From NCBI RefSeq assembly GCF_000282475.1, contig NZ_AKJF01000017.1, forward strand, positions 1 to 64,000: 64,000 nucleotides of DNA, written 5' to 3'. Below, in pieces: positions 35,413-42,614 of the stretch. How positions within the stretch are numbered: position 1 is the stretch's first letter; each line of letters begins with the position of its first letter. The position numbers and the translations under genes are program-made. This DNA is from Pseudomonas sp. GM78. Its GTDB lineage: Bacteria > Pseudomonadota > Gammaproteobacteria > Pseudomonadales > Pseudomonadaceae. The notes under the pieces are model-generated. The model ran no database searches. It saw nothing but the letters and a program-made list of their open reading frames with translations, and was not told the origin of the DNA.

Positions 35413-35706
35413 TGGGAAGGGTCTCTGGTCTGTTTTATAGGTGATACGGCGTTTAGTGCATGAACAATGCCAGAGATTGACCAAGTCGTTTTTATGTTTA
35501 AAAAACGTTTAAAAACAATGGCATAGGAAATATTTAGAAATTTATAGGCGTTTCATATATGAAACGTAGTTTCTTATATGGCACGAAATTGCACATCGAT
35601 TGTGCGAGGCCTGGCGATTTGCGAGGAGGCGGTGCTTTTTTAAGTAACGCCGAGGGTGGGAAAACAACGAATTTGTTTTAAATGTGAAACAAAGTTCTGC
35701 GAAACG
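35413..35706 (-). promoter_or_regulatory. Operon promoter region with palindromes
   Basis: This AT-rich gap of about 290 bases upstream of the 15-gene operon contains a perfect 18-bp palindrome CGTTTCATATATGAAACG at 35549-35566, of the size and symmetry of an IclR-family operator, with a degraded half copy GTTTCTTATATGGCAC just after it. A second symmetric element GCACATCGATTGTGC lies at 35591-35605, and A/T-rich inverted runs around 35490-35512. Promoter hexamers were not assigned with confidence. Confidence 0.6.
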
Positions 35707-35737
35707 AAAAACGGGCCCAATCAGGCGCCCGTTTTTT
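35707..35737. terminator. Bidirectional rho-independent terminator
   Basis: AAAAACGGGC pairs with GCCCGTTTTT around a ten-base loop, giving T-runs on both strands. It follows the epoxide-hydrolase gene (minus strand, stop at 35771) and is its likely terminator. Confidence 0.8.
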
Positions 35738-35770
35738 GCTGCAACGACTCAACTGGCCGAATGGTTGGAT

Positions 35771-36925
35771 CTAGTGCCTCAAAGGCCTGAAGAATGCCCT
35801 GATCTCTTCAGCAAGGATTTCGGGCTGCTCCAGCGCTGCGAAATGACCGCCACGCGCCATAGGCTCCCAACGGTGGACATCGAATACGCGCTCGACCCAG
35901 CTGCGGGGTGGCATGGGCAGCTCTTTGGGAAACAACGCCACACCCAACGGAGTCTCCACCCGCTCGTTGGCTTGGAAAACCAGCGGATTCAGTCGATTTT
36001 CCTTGTATAGCCTCAAGGTTGCTTGAATGCTCCCGCTGAACCAGTAAAGCGCTATGTCGCTGAGGAGAGTGTCAAACGGCACCACTTGTTCAAGATCGCC
36101 GGAATGATCTACCCACGAGTGGAATTTTTCGACAATCCACGCAGCAAGGCCCGCTGGCGAGTCTGCAAGCGCGAAAGCCAGGGTTTGAGGTTTCGTACCG
36201 TGCAAAGCAGCGTAAGCCCCTTCGGTCGCCGCGAATTGGCTGCTTCGATTCAGAAAATCCTGTTCTTCTTCGCTCACCCCGTCCTCGGCCCCGCCTAGCG
36301 GTGGCCTGAAACTACCCGGGATGTAATTGAGATGGGCGCCTATCAAGTTGGGGCCGTAGTTACGTGCGAGCCACATTGATACACCCGCACCGATATCGCC
36401 TCCCTGAGCGCCAAATCGATCGTAGCCCAGCTCTCCCATCAACGCTGCCCACAGTCCGGCGATTTGCCTGGAGCTGAAACCCGCTTTGGTCGGAGCAGGA
36501 GAGCAACCGTAGCCGGGTAGAGAGGGCACCACTACATCAAAGGCGTCTGAAGCATCGCCCCCGTATTTCGCAGGATCGGTCAGAAGCGCAAGCAACCGCT
36601 CCATCTCAAGGAAGGAGCCCGGCCAGCCGTGGGTAATGATAAGTGGCATAGCCTTGGGCCCAATCCCCCGCTGGTGCAGAAAATGAATCTGCTCGCCGTC
36701 AATTTCCGCCATGAACTGTGGCAACCGGTTGATTCGCTGCTCATGAATGCGCCAATCAAACTGGTTGCGCCAATAATCCAGGAGGCGCGCAAGAAAATTT
36801 GCGCTGGTTCCGTCATCCCAACTGTCCGCTGCCAAGGTGTCTGGAAAGCGTGAAGCGCGCAGGCGTCGATCGAGGTCGTCGAGCTGCTCAGGGGTAATGG
36901 CAAGCGTGAAAGGGCGGATCGACAT
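35771..36925 (-). CDS. Epoxide hydrolase with EHN domain
   Basis: 384 residues. The N-terminal 110 residues are the epoxide hydrolase N-domain (PFTLAITPEQLDDLDRRLRASRFP, WRIHEQRINRLPQF). HGWPGS (99-104) is the oxyanion region, GGDIGAG the elbow with nucleophile D177, and RGGHFAALEQPE the catalytic His. Microsomal-type epoxide hydrolase fold; in bacteria such proteins act on diverse epoxides and some on juvenile-hormone-like esters. It lies 40 bases after the anti-sigma gene on the same strand and so may belong to the ECF regulon. Confidence 0.9.
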   Translation of the reverse strand: MSIRPFTLAITPEQLDDLDRRLRASRFPDTLAADSWDDGTSANFLARLLDYWRNQFDWRIHEQRINRLPQFMAEIDGEQIHFLHQRGIGPKAMPLIITHGWPGSFLEMERLLALLTDPAKYGGDASDAFDVVVPSLPGYGCSPAPTKAGFSSRQIAGLWAALMGELGYDRFGAQGGDIGAGVSMWLARNYGPNLIGAHLNYIPGSFRPPLGGAEDGVSEEEQDFLNRSSQFAATEGAYAALHGTKPQTLAFALADSPAGLAAWIVEKFHSWVDHSGDLEQVVPFDTLLSDIALYWFSGSIQATLRLYKENRLNPLVFQANERVETPLGVALFPKELPMPPRSWVERVFDVHRWEPMARGGHFAALEQPEILAEEIRAFFRPLRH

Positions 36926-36965
36926 GACGATTCTCTGTGTGAGGGGACTGGGGACGCCCTCATCG

Positions 36966-37697
36966 TCAGATCACTTTAACGGCTCGGCCAATGAACTGCA
37001 CCGGTCCTGTGGGTTTGCCGGTCTGCGATCCATTGGGATTCTCCAGCGTCAATTCAAAGAGCTGGTTGGGTTCCAGCGGTGGTAATTTATCCAGCGGGAT
37101 TGAGAGCGTCTGCCCGGGTTTGACCAATCCAAGGGACACCGGTCCTTGCCAACCGTCCGCCTTGGTCCAGAACTCAAGTGCCTTGTCGGTCGGGACTTGC
37201 GCTACTCCCAAGGGTATCAGTTGGATTTCCTTCGGGTTGCTGGCTTGAATCACCCAGCCGGGTGCCTGGTTCTGCGGAGCGACCAGAACGACGAGGTAGG
37301 TAGTCGGATTCACCGGCGCAGTTCGTGTCAGCATGACTGTTGCGAGTACAAGCGTTGCGACAAGACCCGCTCCCGCGAGCCCGCGCCATAGTGCTAGCAG
37401 GTTCCACCAGGAGGTTGGCTGCGCGGCGGCCATCACGCGTGGTGCTGGCTGTTCATTGCTACTCAAGCTGCGCTCGATTCGCCCCCAGAGCTGCGGAGTA
37501 GGGGGTTGCGGTTCAGCCAGTTCGGTCAACGCAAACAAACGCTGTTCCCACGCATCGACAGCCGCTCGCAAATCGCCGTCCTCAGCGAGACGCCTTTGTA
37601 CCTCGATGCGTTGCTCGGCCGGCAACGTGCCCAACACGTACTCACTCGCCAGTTCGTCAATATTGTCGGGGGTGTCTCCTTCCGGGCTTGAGGTCAT
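36966..37697 (-). CDS. Anti-sigma factor, RskA/ChrR-like membrane protein
   Basis: 243 residues starting with the ATG that overlaps the sigma-factor TGA (a GTG at 37706 is the alternative). An N-terminal helical sigma-binding part (DELASEYVLGTLPAEQRIEVQRRLAEDGDLRAAVDAWEQRL), one membrane helix near 105-125 (AGAGLVATLVLATVMLT), and a periplasmic C-terminal RskA-type domain with ALEFWTKADGWQGPVSLG. It lacks the His/Cys zinc motif, so it is not a zinc-containing anti-sigma. It should hold the ECF sigma at the membrane. Confidence 0.88.
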   Translation of the reverse strand: MTSSPEGDTPDNIDELASEYVLGTLPAEQRIEVQRRLAEDGDLRAAVDAWEQRLFALTELAEPQPPTPQLWGRIERSLSSNEQPAPRVMAAAQPTSWWNLLALWRGLAGAGLVATLVLATVMLTRTAPVNPTTYLVVLVAPQNQAPGWVIQASNPKEIQLIPLGVAQVPTDKALEFWTKADGWQGPVSLGLVKPGQTLSIPLDKLPPLEPNQLFELTLENPNGSQTGKPTGPVQFIGRAVKVI

Positions 37698-38299
37698 CCC
37701 ATGCACTCCCGCAATGCCGCCAGACTGCGCTTGATCCAGGCTTTGACGGTTCCCAGCGGGGCGCCCAGCTTGTGTGATATTTCCGAATGCGAATAGCCGT
37801 CTACGTACGCATGAAGTATGCAGTTGCGCCGCACCGGCTCCAGTTGCTCAAGGCACAGATAAATCCGTCCTGAACGGGCTCGACAATCGAAGGGGGCCGC
37901 AGTCTCTGACGATGTCTCGATAGACGCTGAAGCGTGCAGTGCCATTTCGCTGTGTTCGCTAACTTGAACCTCCCGGGCATTATCGCGCATGAAGTTGAGC
38001 GCCAAATGCCGCGTGACGCTGAAGATCCAGCCACGCGCAGTGCCGCGTGCCGGATCGAAACTGGCGGCACGGGTCCATATCCTGATATAGGCATCGTGCA
38101 CGATGTCTTCGGCCAAGACGTTATCGCGAGCGATTCGCCTGGCGACCCCCAGAAGGCGAGCACTTTCCTGCTGATACAAGTCCCGCAAGGCTTGCCGCTC
38201 ACCCCGGGCGCAAGCGATCAGGCAGGCTTCATAGTCAAAACAGGGCTCTGGTAAGGACAAGGTTTTCAGCCGCCAGCGGGAGGTCAATACCCCAGCCAT
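37694..38299 (-). CDS. ECF-type RNA polymerase sigma factor
   Basis: About 201 residues; the start at 38299 is chosen as the last ATG before the conserved core, although its ribosome site is poor. Region 2 reads LYQQESARLLGVARRIARDNVLAEDIVHDAYIRIWTRA with the W-containing FDPARGTARGWIFSVTRHLALNFMR, and region 4 HAYVDGYSHSEISHKLGAPLGTVKAWIKRSLAALRECM. Paired with the RskA-like anti-sigma. Many relatives answer to oxidative or photo-oxidative stress; the signal here is not visible. Confidence 0.9.
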   Translation of the reverse strand: MAGVLTSRWRLKTLSLPEPCFDYEACLIACARGERQALRDLYQQESARLLGVARRIARDNVLAEDIVHDAYIRIWTRAASFDPARGTARGWIFSVTRHLALNFMRDNAREVQVSEHSEMALHASASIETSSETAAPFDCRARSGRIYLCLEQLEPVRRNCILHAYVDGYSHSEISHKLGAPLGTVKAWIKRSLAALRECMG

Positions 38300-38364
38300 A
38301 GGGCTGGGGTTCCATCGGAGCAGAGTAGACGAGTTTTGCTGACAACCGGTTCTGAGTCCTCGGT

Positions 38365-38907
38365 CTAGTTGGCGGCCCAGAAAATATAGTCGGCCTGATA
38401 TTTGACTACCTCGCGTTTGCCCTTGTTTGCGGCGGTGCATTCGGTCTTGGGCGCTACGCCCCCTTTGGCAGCCACTCGCTGAATGTAGCTGACGCCGTTC
38501 ATCGCACCTTTGCCTTCAGCAGGGTTGGCCTTGACCAACTGGTAAGGAAGGTCGCCGGTACCTGAGGGGGCAACAGCCAGTTGCGTCCCGGTGATTTTGG
38601 AGCCGTCCTTGGCTTGCCAGGTGGCAGGCGGTCCGAAGTAAGTGCCGACCGGTTTGCCACTGCGATCATTGAGCACCGCTTTAGGTCCGACAAAAAACCA
38701 TTCAGTCTGGCCGGCGGCGTTAGCCTTGTCGCGACACTCATACGTGATTTCGCCCACGCCGACCGTCTCCAGCGCGACCTTATGCCCGTCCGGGACCTTG
38801 ATGCTGTCGGGCAGATCTGTTTGCGCATAGGCAGCTGGCACTGTGACCAACAAGCAGGTGGCAGTGAGCGTGGTGCTGACAATGCCCAGCAATCGTTTAG
38901 CGTTCAT
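38365..38907 (-). CDS. Exported DUF3455 protein
   Basis: 180 residues with a signal peptide (to YAQTD) and the DUF3455 fold: GEITYECRDKANAAGQTEWFFVGPKAVL, YFGPPATWQAKDGSKITG and a C-terminal YQADYIFWAA. Two cysteines (in YECRD and KTECTA) could form a disulfide. Upstream of the sigma gene by 65 bases on the same strand, so probably in the same regulon, as a periplasmic target protein of unknown function. Confidence 0.87.
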   Translation of the reverse strand: MNAKRLLGIVSTTLTATCLLVTVPAAYAQTDLPDSIKVPDGHKVALETVGVGEITYECRDKANAAGQTEWFFVGPKAVLNDRSGKPVGTYFGPPATWQAKDGSKITGTQLAVAPSGTGDLPYQLVKANPAEGKGAMNGVSYIQRVAAKGGVAPKTECTAANKGKREVVKYQADYIFWAAN

Positions 38908-39162
38908 GCACATCTCTCCAGAAAGGTAATCGGTTCAGCAGCTGTGGCTACTACCTGTACTACCCGCTGGAGGACGAACTGGATGCAGCTGATTGAAAAA
39001 AATCTGAACGGGATGGGTGAGGTCCAATTCGAGCGACAGCCTGACCGGGCACTTGGCTGTACGGTTGCTCAATTGATGCCCGGACCGTTTGTCCCTCGCG
39101 TTGCACTGGAGTGCTCAGGGTTACTCCAAAGAAAACCCACCGCCTTGAAGGATAGGCTGCGC

Positions 39163-39756
39163 ATGAGCATCTGGTTGACAAGCCTCGAGTCTTTTCGCAA
39201 CAGGATCGCAGCCGATACTCCGGTACCCAGCTGCGGTGCCACGTCTTGCGTCTGTGCCAGCTTCGGGCTTGCGCTTCTGCTAATGGCACTTCGTAAATCT
39301 GATACCCGCCACCTGGAAGACCAGCGAGAAAAAAACATCCATGAGGTGGAGCAACTGATGGACGTCATGAAGGCCCACGCCGACAATGATGTTCGAGCGT
39401 TCAGTGCCTATATCGAAGAGCCCTTGTCCGACGCTCAGGGTCACAGTCAGCAGCGAACCCTGGAAGTGACCCTGGGTGCACTCGCTGCTGCGAGAGGCTG
39501 CCTTCAAGGTATCGAACTGGCACAGTGCGGCTTACCCTGCGTCAAGCCATCCTTGCAATGCGATGTGGTCGCCGCCGTGCTGATCCTGCACGCAAGCCTC
39601 TCGGCGCTCTTGCTCAATGTCGATTCGGACGTTGATCAGATCGTGCCGTCGGCCAGGAGAGCTGAACTGGCACAAGACCGCCGCGACCTTCAGCAAAAAG
39701 CCGATGAAGCGCTGGCTCGCGCCTGGCATCAGGACAAAACGTTTGTGCAGAGGTGA
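39163..39756 (+). CDS. Cyclodeaminase/cyclohydrolase-fold protein
   Basis: 197 residues, start ATG at 39163 (GAAGGA upstream at a long spacing); the frame is open further upstream but there it runs antisense to the DUF3455 gene. It resembles the C-terminal domain of formiminotransferase-cyclodeaminase: an N-terminal LESFRNRIAADTPVPSCGATSCVCASFGLALLLMAL and DNDVRAFSAYIEEPL. The usual PGGGS glycine run of the folate site is replaced by PSCGATS, so activity is uncertain. It is followed after 5 bases by a small gene that must be cotranscribed. Confidence 0.65.
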   Translation: MSIWLTSLESFRNRIAADTPVPSCGATSCVCASFGLALLLMALRKSDTRHLEDQREKNIHEVEQLMDVMKAHADNDVRAFSAYIEEPLSDAQGHSQQRTLEVTLGALAAARGCLQGIELAQCGLPCVKPSLQCDVVAAVLILHASLSALLLNVDSDVDQIVPSARRAELAQDRRDLQQKADEALARAWHQDKTFVQR

Positions 39757-39761
39757 TCATC

Positions 39762-40073
39762 ATGCACTTGATCGAGGTCTTCCTACCGCTCAACACCAAC
39801 GATGGCGCACCGCAGCCGGTCGAGCTCTTGCGCCATGTACGCGAGCACCTGACCGACCAGTTCGGAGGCGTGACGGCGTTCATCCGCAATCCAGCGAAAG
39901 GTATTTCGTTGCAGGAAGGCAACGAAAGATCAGAGGACGACATCATCATCTATGAGGTGATGGTGGAAGCGGTTGACCGGCTTTGGTGGCAAAGTTACAA
40001 GCGTGACCTTGAAGAGCGATTTCAACAGGAAGAAATCTTGATTCGTGCCACTGCTGTGAATCTCATTCGGTGA
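39762..40073 (+). CDS. Small conserved-looking hypothetical protein
   Basis: 103 residues from the ATG at 39762, five bases after the cyclodeaminase-like gene. Compact alpha/beta protein beginning MHLIEVFLPLNTNDG and containing FGGVTAFIRNPAKG and WWQSYKRDLEERFQQEEILIRA, a shape that recalls ferredoxin-like dimeric barrel proteins. No signal peptide and no cysteines. I do not recognise a named family. Coupled position suggests work with the preceding protein. Confidence 0.75.
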   Translation: MHLIEVFLPLNTNDGAPQPVELLRHVREHLTDQFGGVTAFIRNPAKGISLQEGNERSEDDIIIYEVMVEAVDRLWWQSYKRDLEERFQQEEILIRATAVNLIR

Positions 40074-40220
40074 CCCTCAGCAGCCCACCCCAAAATGCGG
40101 TGCATTCGGCAGAAATTCGATGGGCTGATCTTGAAGGCCGGATGCAGTGTTGTCCGTGCAGATAAGTGAGGTAGGGTGCAGGTGCCAGAGAAACACGGGG
40201 GATATCCAGTGGTTACGTCA

Positions 40221-40670
40221 ATGGGCGTACTTGCAATACGCCAGATCTCAGCGCTGCCTTCAGAAGTCCTGGTGCTGGAAGCGGAGGCAGTGACAGAAGG
40301 GTTCAGGTTTCTTACGCGTTTGGTTGCAGATTGGAAAAACGGGTCCAATCGATTCAATCAGCCAGGTGAATGCCTTCTTGGTGCCTTCCGCGACGGGCAA
40401 CTGATTGCTATCGGCGGCCTTTCATATGATCCATATGCTGGACCGGACATCGGTAGGCTACGCAGGGTATACGTCGCGCGCGTATCGAGGGGCCAGAATG
40501 TGGGGAAAGCGCTGGTGCAGCAGCTTCTGGCATATGCGGCTGGGCGATTTCGGGTCGTGCGCCTGTCCACGGATACACCCGAGGGAGCCGCATTTTATCT
40601 TCGCTGCGGGTTCCAACAGATCCACAATGATTTTGCTACTCATGAGAAATCGATAGTAGATGAAACTTAA
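40221..40670 (+). CDS. GNAT N-acetyltransferase
   Basis: 149 residues from the ATG at 40221 (GTG codons at 40176 and elsewhere upstream are alternatives). Acetyl-CoA binding motif near residues 90-105: RRVYVARVSRGQNVGKALVQQLL, followed by the strand-helix VVRLSTDTPEGAAFYLRCGFQQ. The P-loop Q/RxxGxG is Q-N-V-G-K-A, slightly altered. Substrate unknown. Monocistronic. Confidence 0.85.
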   Translation: MGVLAIRQISALPSEVLVLEAEAVTEGFRFLTRLVADWKNGSNRFNQPGECLLGAFRDGQLIAIGGLSYDPYAGPDIGRLRRVYVARVSRGQNVGKALVQQLLAYAAGRFRVVRLSTDTPEGAAFYLRCGFQQIHNDFATHEKSIVDET

Positions 40671-40784
40671 CCGCGTTATCCAAGGTGGAAAGCGCGGCTA
40701 GAGCACTTTGCTTCACGAAAGCCTCGACCACTCGTTGTGCTTATCGTAAGTATAGGTATTCCTTAATTTTTTTTGATTTCGTGC

Positions 40785-40814
40785 TTGACGCCCCAGCAGT
40801 AAAAAACGTTTAAT
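40785..40814 (+). promoter_or_regulatory. tRNA-Phe promoter
   Basis: TTGACG at 40785 and TTTAAT at 40809 are separated by 18 bases, and a GC-rich discriminator (GCGCCGCGG) runs to the tRNA 5' end, as is usual for stable RNA promoters under stringent control. Confidence 0.7.
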
Positions 40815-40823
40815 TGCGCCGCG

Positions 40824-40899
40824 GCCCAGATAGCTCAGTCGGTAGAGCAGGGGATTGAAAATCCCCGTGTCGGCGGTTCGATTCCGTCTCTGGGCACCA
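40824..40899 (+). tRNA. tRNA-Phe (GAA)
   Basis: 76 bases including an encoded CCA. Acceptor stem GCCCAGA / TCTGGGC, D-arm with AGCTCAGTCGGTAGAGC, anticodon stem GGGGA...TCCCC with anticodon GAA at 40857-40859, T-arm GGCGGTTCGATTCCGTC. A terminator follows at 40941. No repeat of the 3' end was noticed further along, so there is no sign of an integrated element. Confidence 0.97.
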
Positions 40900-40940
40900 C
40901 CTTTCGTTTCAGGTGATGCCAAGCACACCTGAAAGCACAC

Positions 40941-40967
40941 AAAAAACCCGCCCAGTGCGGGTTTTTT
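40941..40967 (+). terminator. Rho-independent terminator after tRNA-Phe
   Basis: AAAAAACCCGC and GCGGGTTTTTT form an 11-bp stem with a 5-base loop and T-run, 42 bases past the tRNA. Confidence 0.9.
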
Positions 40968-41099
40968 GTTATCCAGGGTTCCCCCACCGCTCCCTTGTAA
41001 ACCCAAACAGTTTGTCTTGCCCTGAGATAGGTTTACACCTAGTACAGTCTCGAATGCCAGGCGCTGTCTTGATAGTGGGTAGGCCAAGGGGGGGAAGCC

Positions 41100-41876
41100 A
41101 TGACAACGCACACACTAACCATTAACGACCTGCAGTTGAACGTTTCGATCCGCGGTCAAGGCTCGCCGCTGCTCTTGCTCAACGGCCTGGGTGGTTTGAT
41201 CCGTACCTTCGATCCCCTGCGCGCTGAACTGGTGGACTACAGGACCATTACGCTGGACGTGCCCGGGGTCGGCAAATCGCAAATGCCCCGCTGGCCGATG
41301 CGTCTGCCACGCCATGCCGACCTCATCGCCGAGATGCTCAAGCAATTGGGAATCGACCAGGTCGATGTGTTCGGCGTGAGTTGGGGCGGTGCGCTGGCGC
41401 AAGAATTCGCCCTGCGTTACCCAAGCAGGGTGCGCCGGCTGATCCTCGCGGCGACCTCGGCCGGCCCGGCGATGCTGGTGAAGCCCGCCGACATCCTGGA
41501 GTTTTTTGCCAGCAGCAAAAGCGCCAAACTGCGCAAGCAGGCAGGCTCGCGCCATTCGATACAGACGCTGCTGCGCTTCGGTGTGGGCAAGGGCATGCTC
41601 ACGGTCGACCCGCGAACCTATTACCACCAGCTCACCGCCCTGGTCGGCTGGACCAGCCTGCTGCGGCTGTTCCGTCTGCGCCAGCGCACGCTGATCCTCA
41701 CCGGCGAACGCGACACCCTGGTGCGGCCGTACAATGCGCACATCCTGCACCGCGCCATTCACCGTGCCGAACTGCAAGTCCTGCAGGGCGAGGGGCATTT
41801 TTTCGTGGTGACCAGCGCCAGGCAAACCGCTGAAGCGACGCGCGAATTCCTCTGCCAGCGGCATGGCGATGAATAG
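41100..41876 (+). CDS. PhaZ-like alpha/beta hydrolase
   Basis: 258 residues. The sequence follows the intracellular medium-chain PHA depolymerase pattern: LLLLNGLGG oxyanion region, LDVPGVGKSQ, the elbow FGVSWGGALAQEFA with S94, acid D205 (GERDTLV) and H233 (GEGHFFVV). Phospholipase/lipase box variant with Trp after Ser as in PhaZ. No pha synthase genes adjoin, so it is a paralogue that may act on shorter polyesters or lipids. The GGGGG run just upstream serves as ribosome site. Confidence 0.85.
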   Translation: MTTHTLTINDLQLNVSIRGQGSPLLLLNGLGGLIRTFDPLRAELVDYRTITLDVPGVGKSQMPRWPMRLPRHADLIAEMLKQLGIDQVDVFGVSWGGALAQEFALRYPSRVRRLILAATSAGPAMLVKPADILEFFASSKSAKLRKQAGSRHSIQTLLRFGVGKGMLTVDPRTYYHQLTALVGWTSLLRLFRLRQRTLILTGERDTLVRPYNAHILHRAIHRAELQVLQGEGHFFVVTSARQTAEATREFLCQRHGDE

Positions 41877-41912
41877 AAAACGGTATAAAAGGGCCCTTCA
41901 AGCGCCCGTTTT
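41877..41912. terminator. Bidirectional terminator between convergent genes
   Basis: AAAACGG and CCGTTTT form the outer stem, with an inner GGGC/GCCC pair, directly after the PhaZ-like stop and before the stop of the convergent small gene. Confidence 0.55.
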
Positions 41913-41915
41913 CAT

Positions 41916-42188
41916 TTACTCCGCCGCCTGCGCCCGCAAGCGCCGCCCAATCACATCCATCAAGTCACAACCATCGCGCAACGGAATCGCCAGCAGCTTG
42001 GAAAAGTCCGACAACACCACCGTGTCGCAACCGATCTCGGCGCGAAAGGCGATGTTCTCCAGTACCTGCGTCACCGTGCGAATGCGGTAATCCGCCATGG
42101 CTTGCAGAACGTCGAGCGGGGCTTGGGTGTCGATGAGCAGGGAGGCCGGGATCAGGTCGATTCCGGTGAGGGGCATGTATCTTTCCAT
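41916..42188 (-). CDS. Small hypothetical cytosolic protein with structured leader
   Basis: 90 residues, or 86 if the ATG at 42176 (GGAAAG upstream) is used. No signal or membrane segment; one short strand-helix pattern, LLIDTQAPLDVLQAMADYRIRTVTQVLENIAFRAEIGCD, then LSDFSKLLAIPLRDGCDLMDVIGRRLRA. I do not recognise the family; small Pseudomonas proteins of the DUF3077 sort have a similar size, but the match is not clear. Its upstream region contains several stable hairpins (42275-42380), which suggests control at the RNA level. Confidence 0.65.
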   Translation of the reverse strand: MERYMPLTGIDLIPASLLIDTQAPLDVLQAMADYRIRTVTQVLENIAFRAEIGCDTVVLSDFSKLLAIPLRDGCDLMDVIGRRLRAQAAE

Positions 42189-42274
42189 AGGTGAACGCTC
42201 CGATCAGTGCAAAGGTTGACTGTCCCTCATTCGTCGCCAAACAAATGGGTGACAGCTGTACGCAGGTTGGCGAA

Positions 42275-42380
42275 CCGGGATCGGAATCCGGCAGACCCGA
42301 AGGTCTCCCGCGCACAACTGCCATAAAGACAGCTTTGCGAACGTGCAAAAGCACCTGCAAGAAAGCACAGAGCTTTTGCA
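42275..42380 (-). ncRNA. Candidate structured 5' leader
   Basis: Read on the minus strand, three hairpins precede the small gene: TGCAAAAGC / GCTTTTGCA with a 19-base loop (42344-42380), AGACC-TTCG-GGTCT with a UUCG tetraloop (42293-42306), and CCGGAT-TCCG-ATCC(C)GG (42275-42291). About 90 bases separate them from the start codon. The remaining bases of the 426-base gap up to the MATE start show no gene. It could equally be a leader of nothing and act on the plus strand; covariation evidence is lacking. Confidence 0.4.
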
Positions 42381-42614
42381 CCCGATCAGTCAGGTCGCCA
42401 AACCTGAGTCGCCATTTGGGCGACGGGCGGACTATAAGCTTCATCGGATCGATGGGCAAGGTGAGGCATTCCGAGCTTTATGTAGGACCTGTGATGATGA
42501 ATTCTCAGACCTTTCCCATCACTGCGCTGGAAATCCAAACACAGACCTGAGATGGTCATCGCCCGTTGGTTTCAGCCACCGAAGCTATCCTCATTCAACA
42601 CGCCAGCCGTCGAG

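Noticed and set aside
38581-39162. N-terminal extension of the cyclodeaminase-like ORF
   Set aside because: It runs antisense through the DUF3455 gene and the gap, and the family similarity begins only after the ATG at 39163.
40824-40899. tRNA-Phe as an integration site of a genomic island
   Set aside because: No integrase and no repeat of the tRNA 3' end was seen downstream.
40713-41111. Minus-strand ORF containing RRNRTADTGIFNPLLYRLSY
   Set aside because: That string is the antisense translation of the tRNA-Phe gene, a frequent annotation artefact.
42191-42550. Plus-strand ORF of 119 codons upstream of the MATE gene
   Set aside because: No ribosome site, odd composition, and it covers the hairpin-rich leader of the opposite gene.
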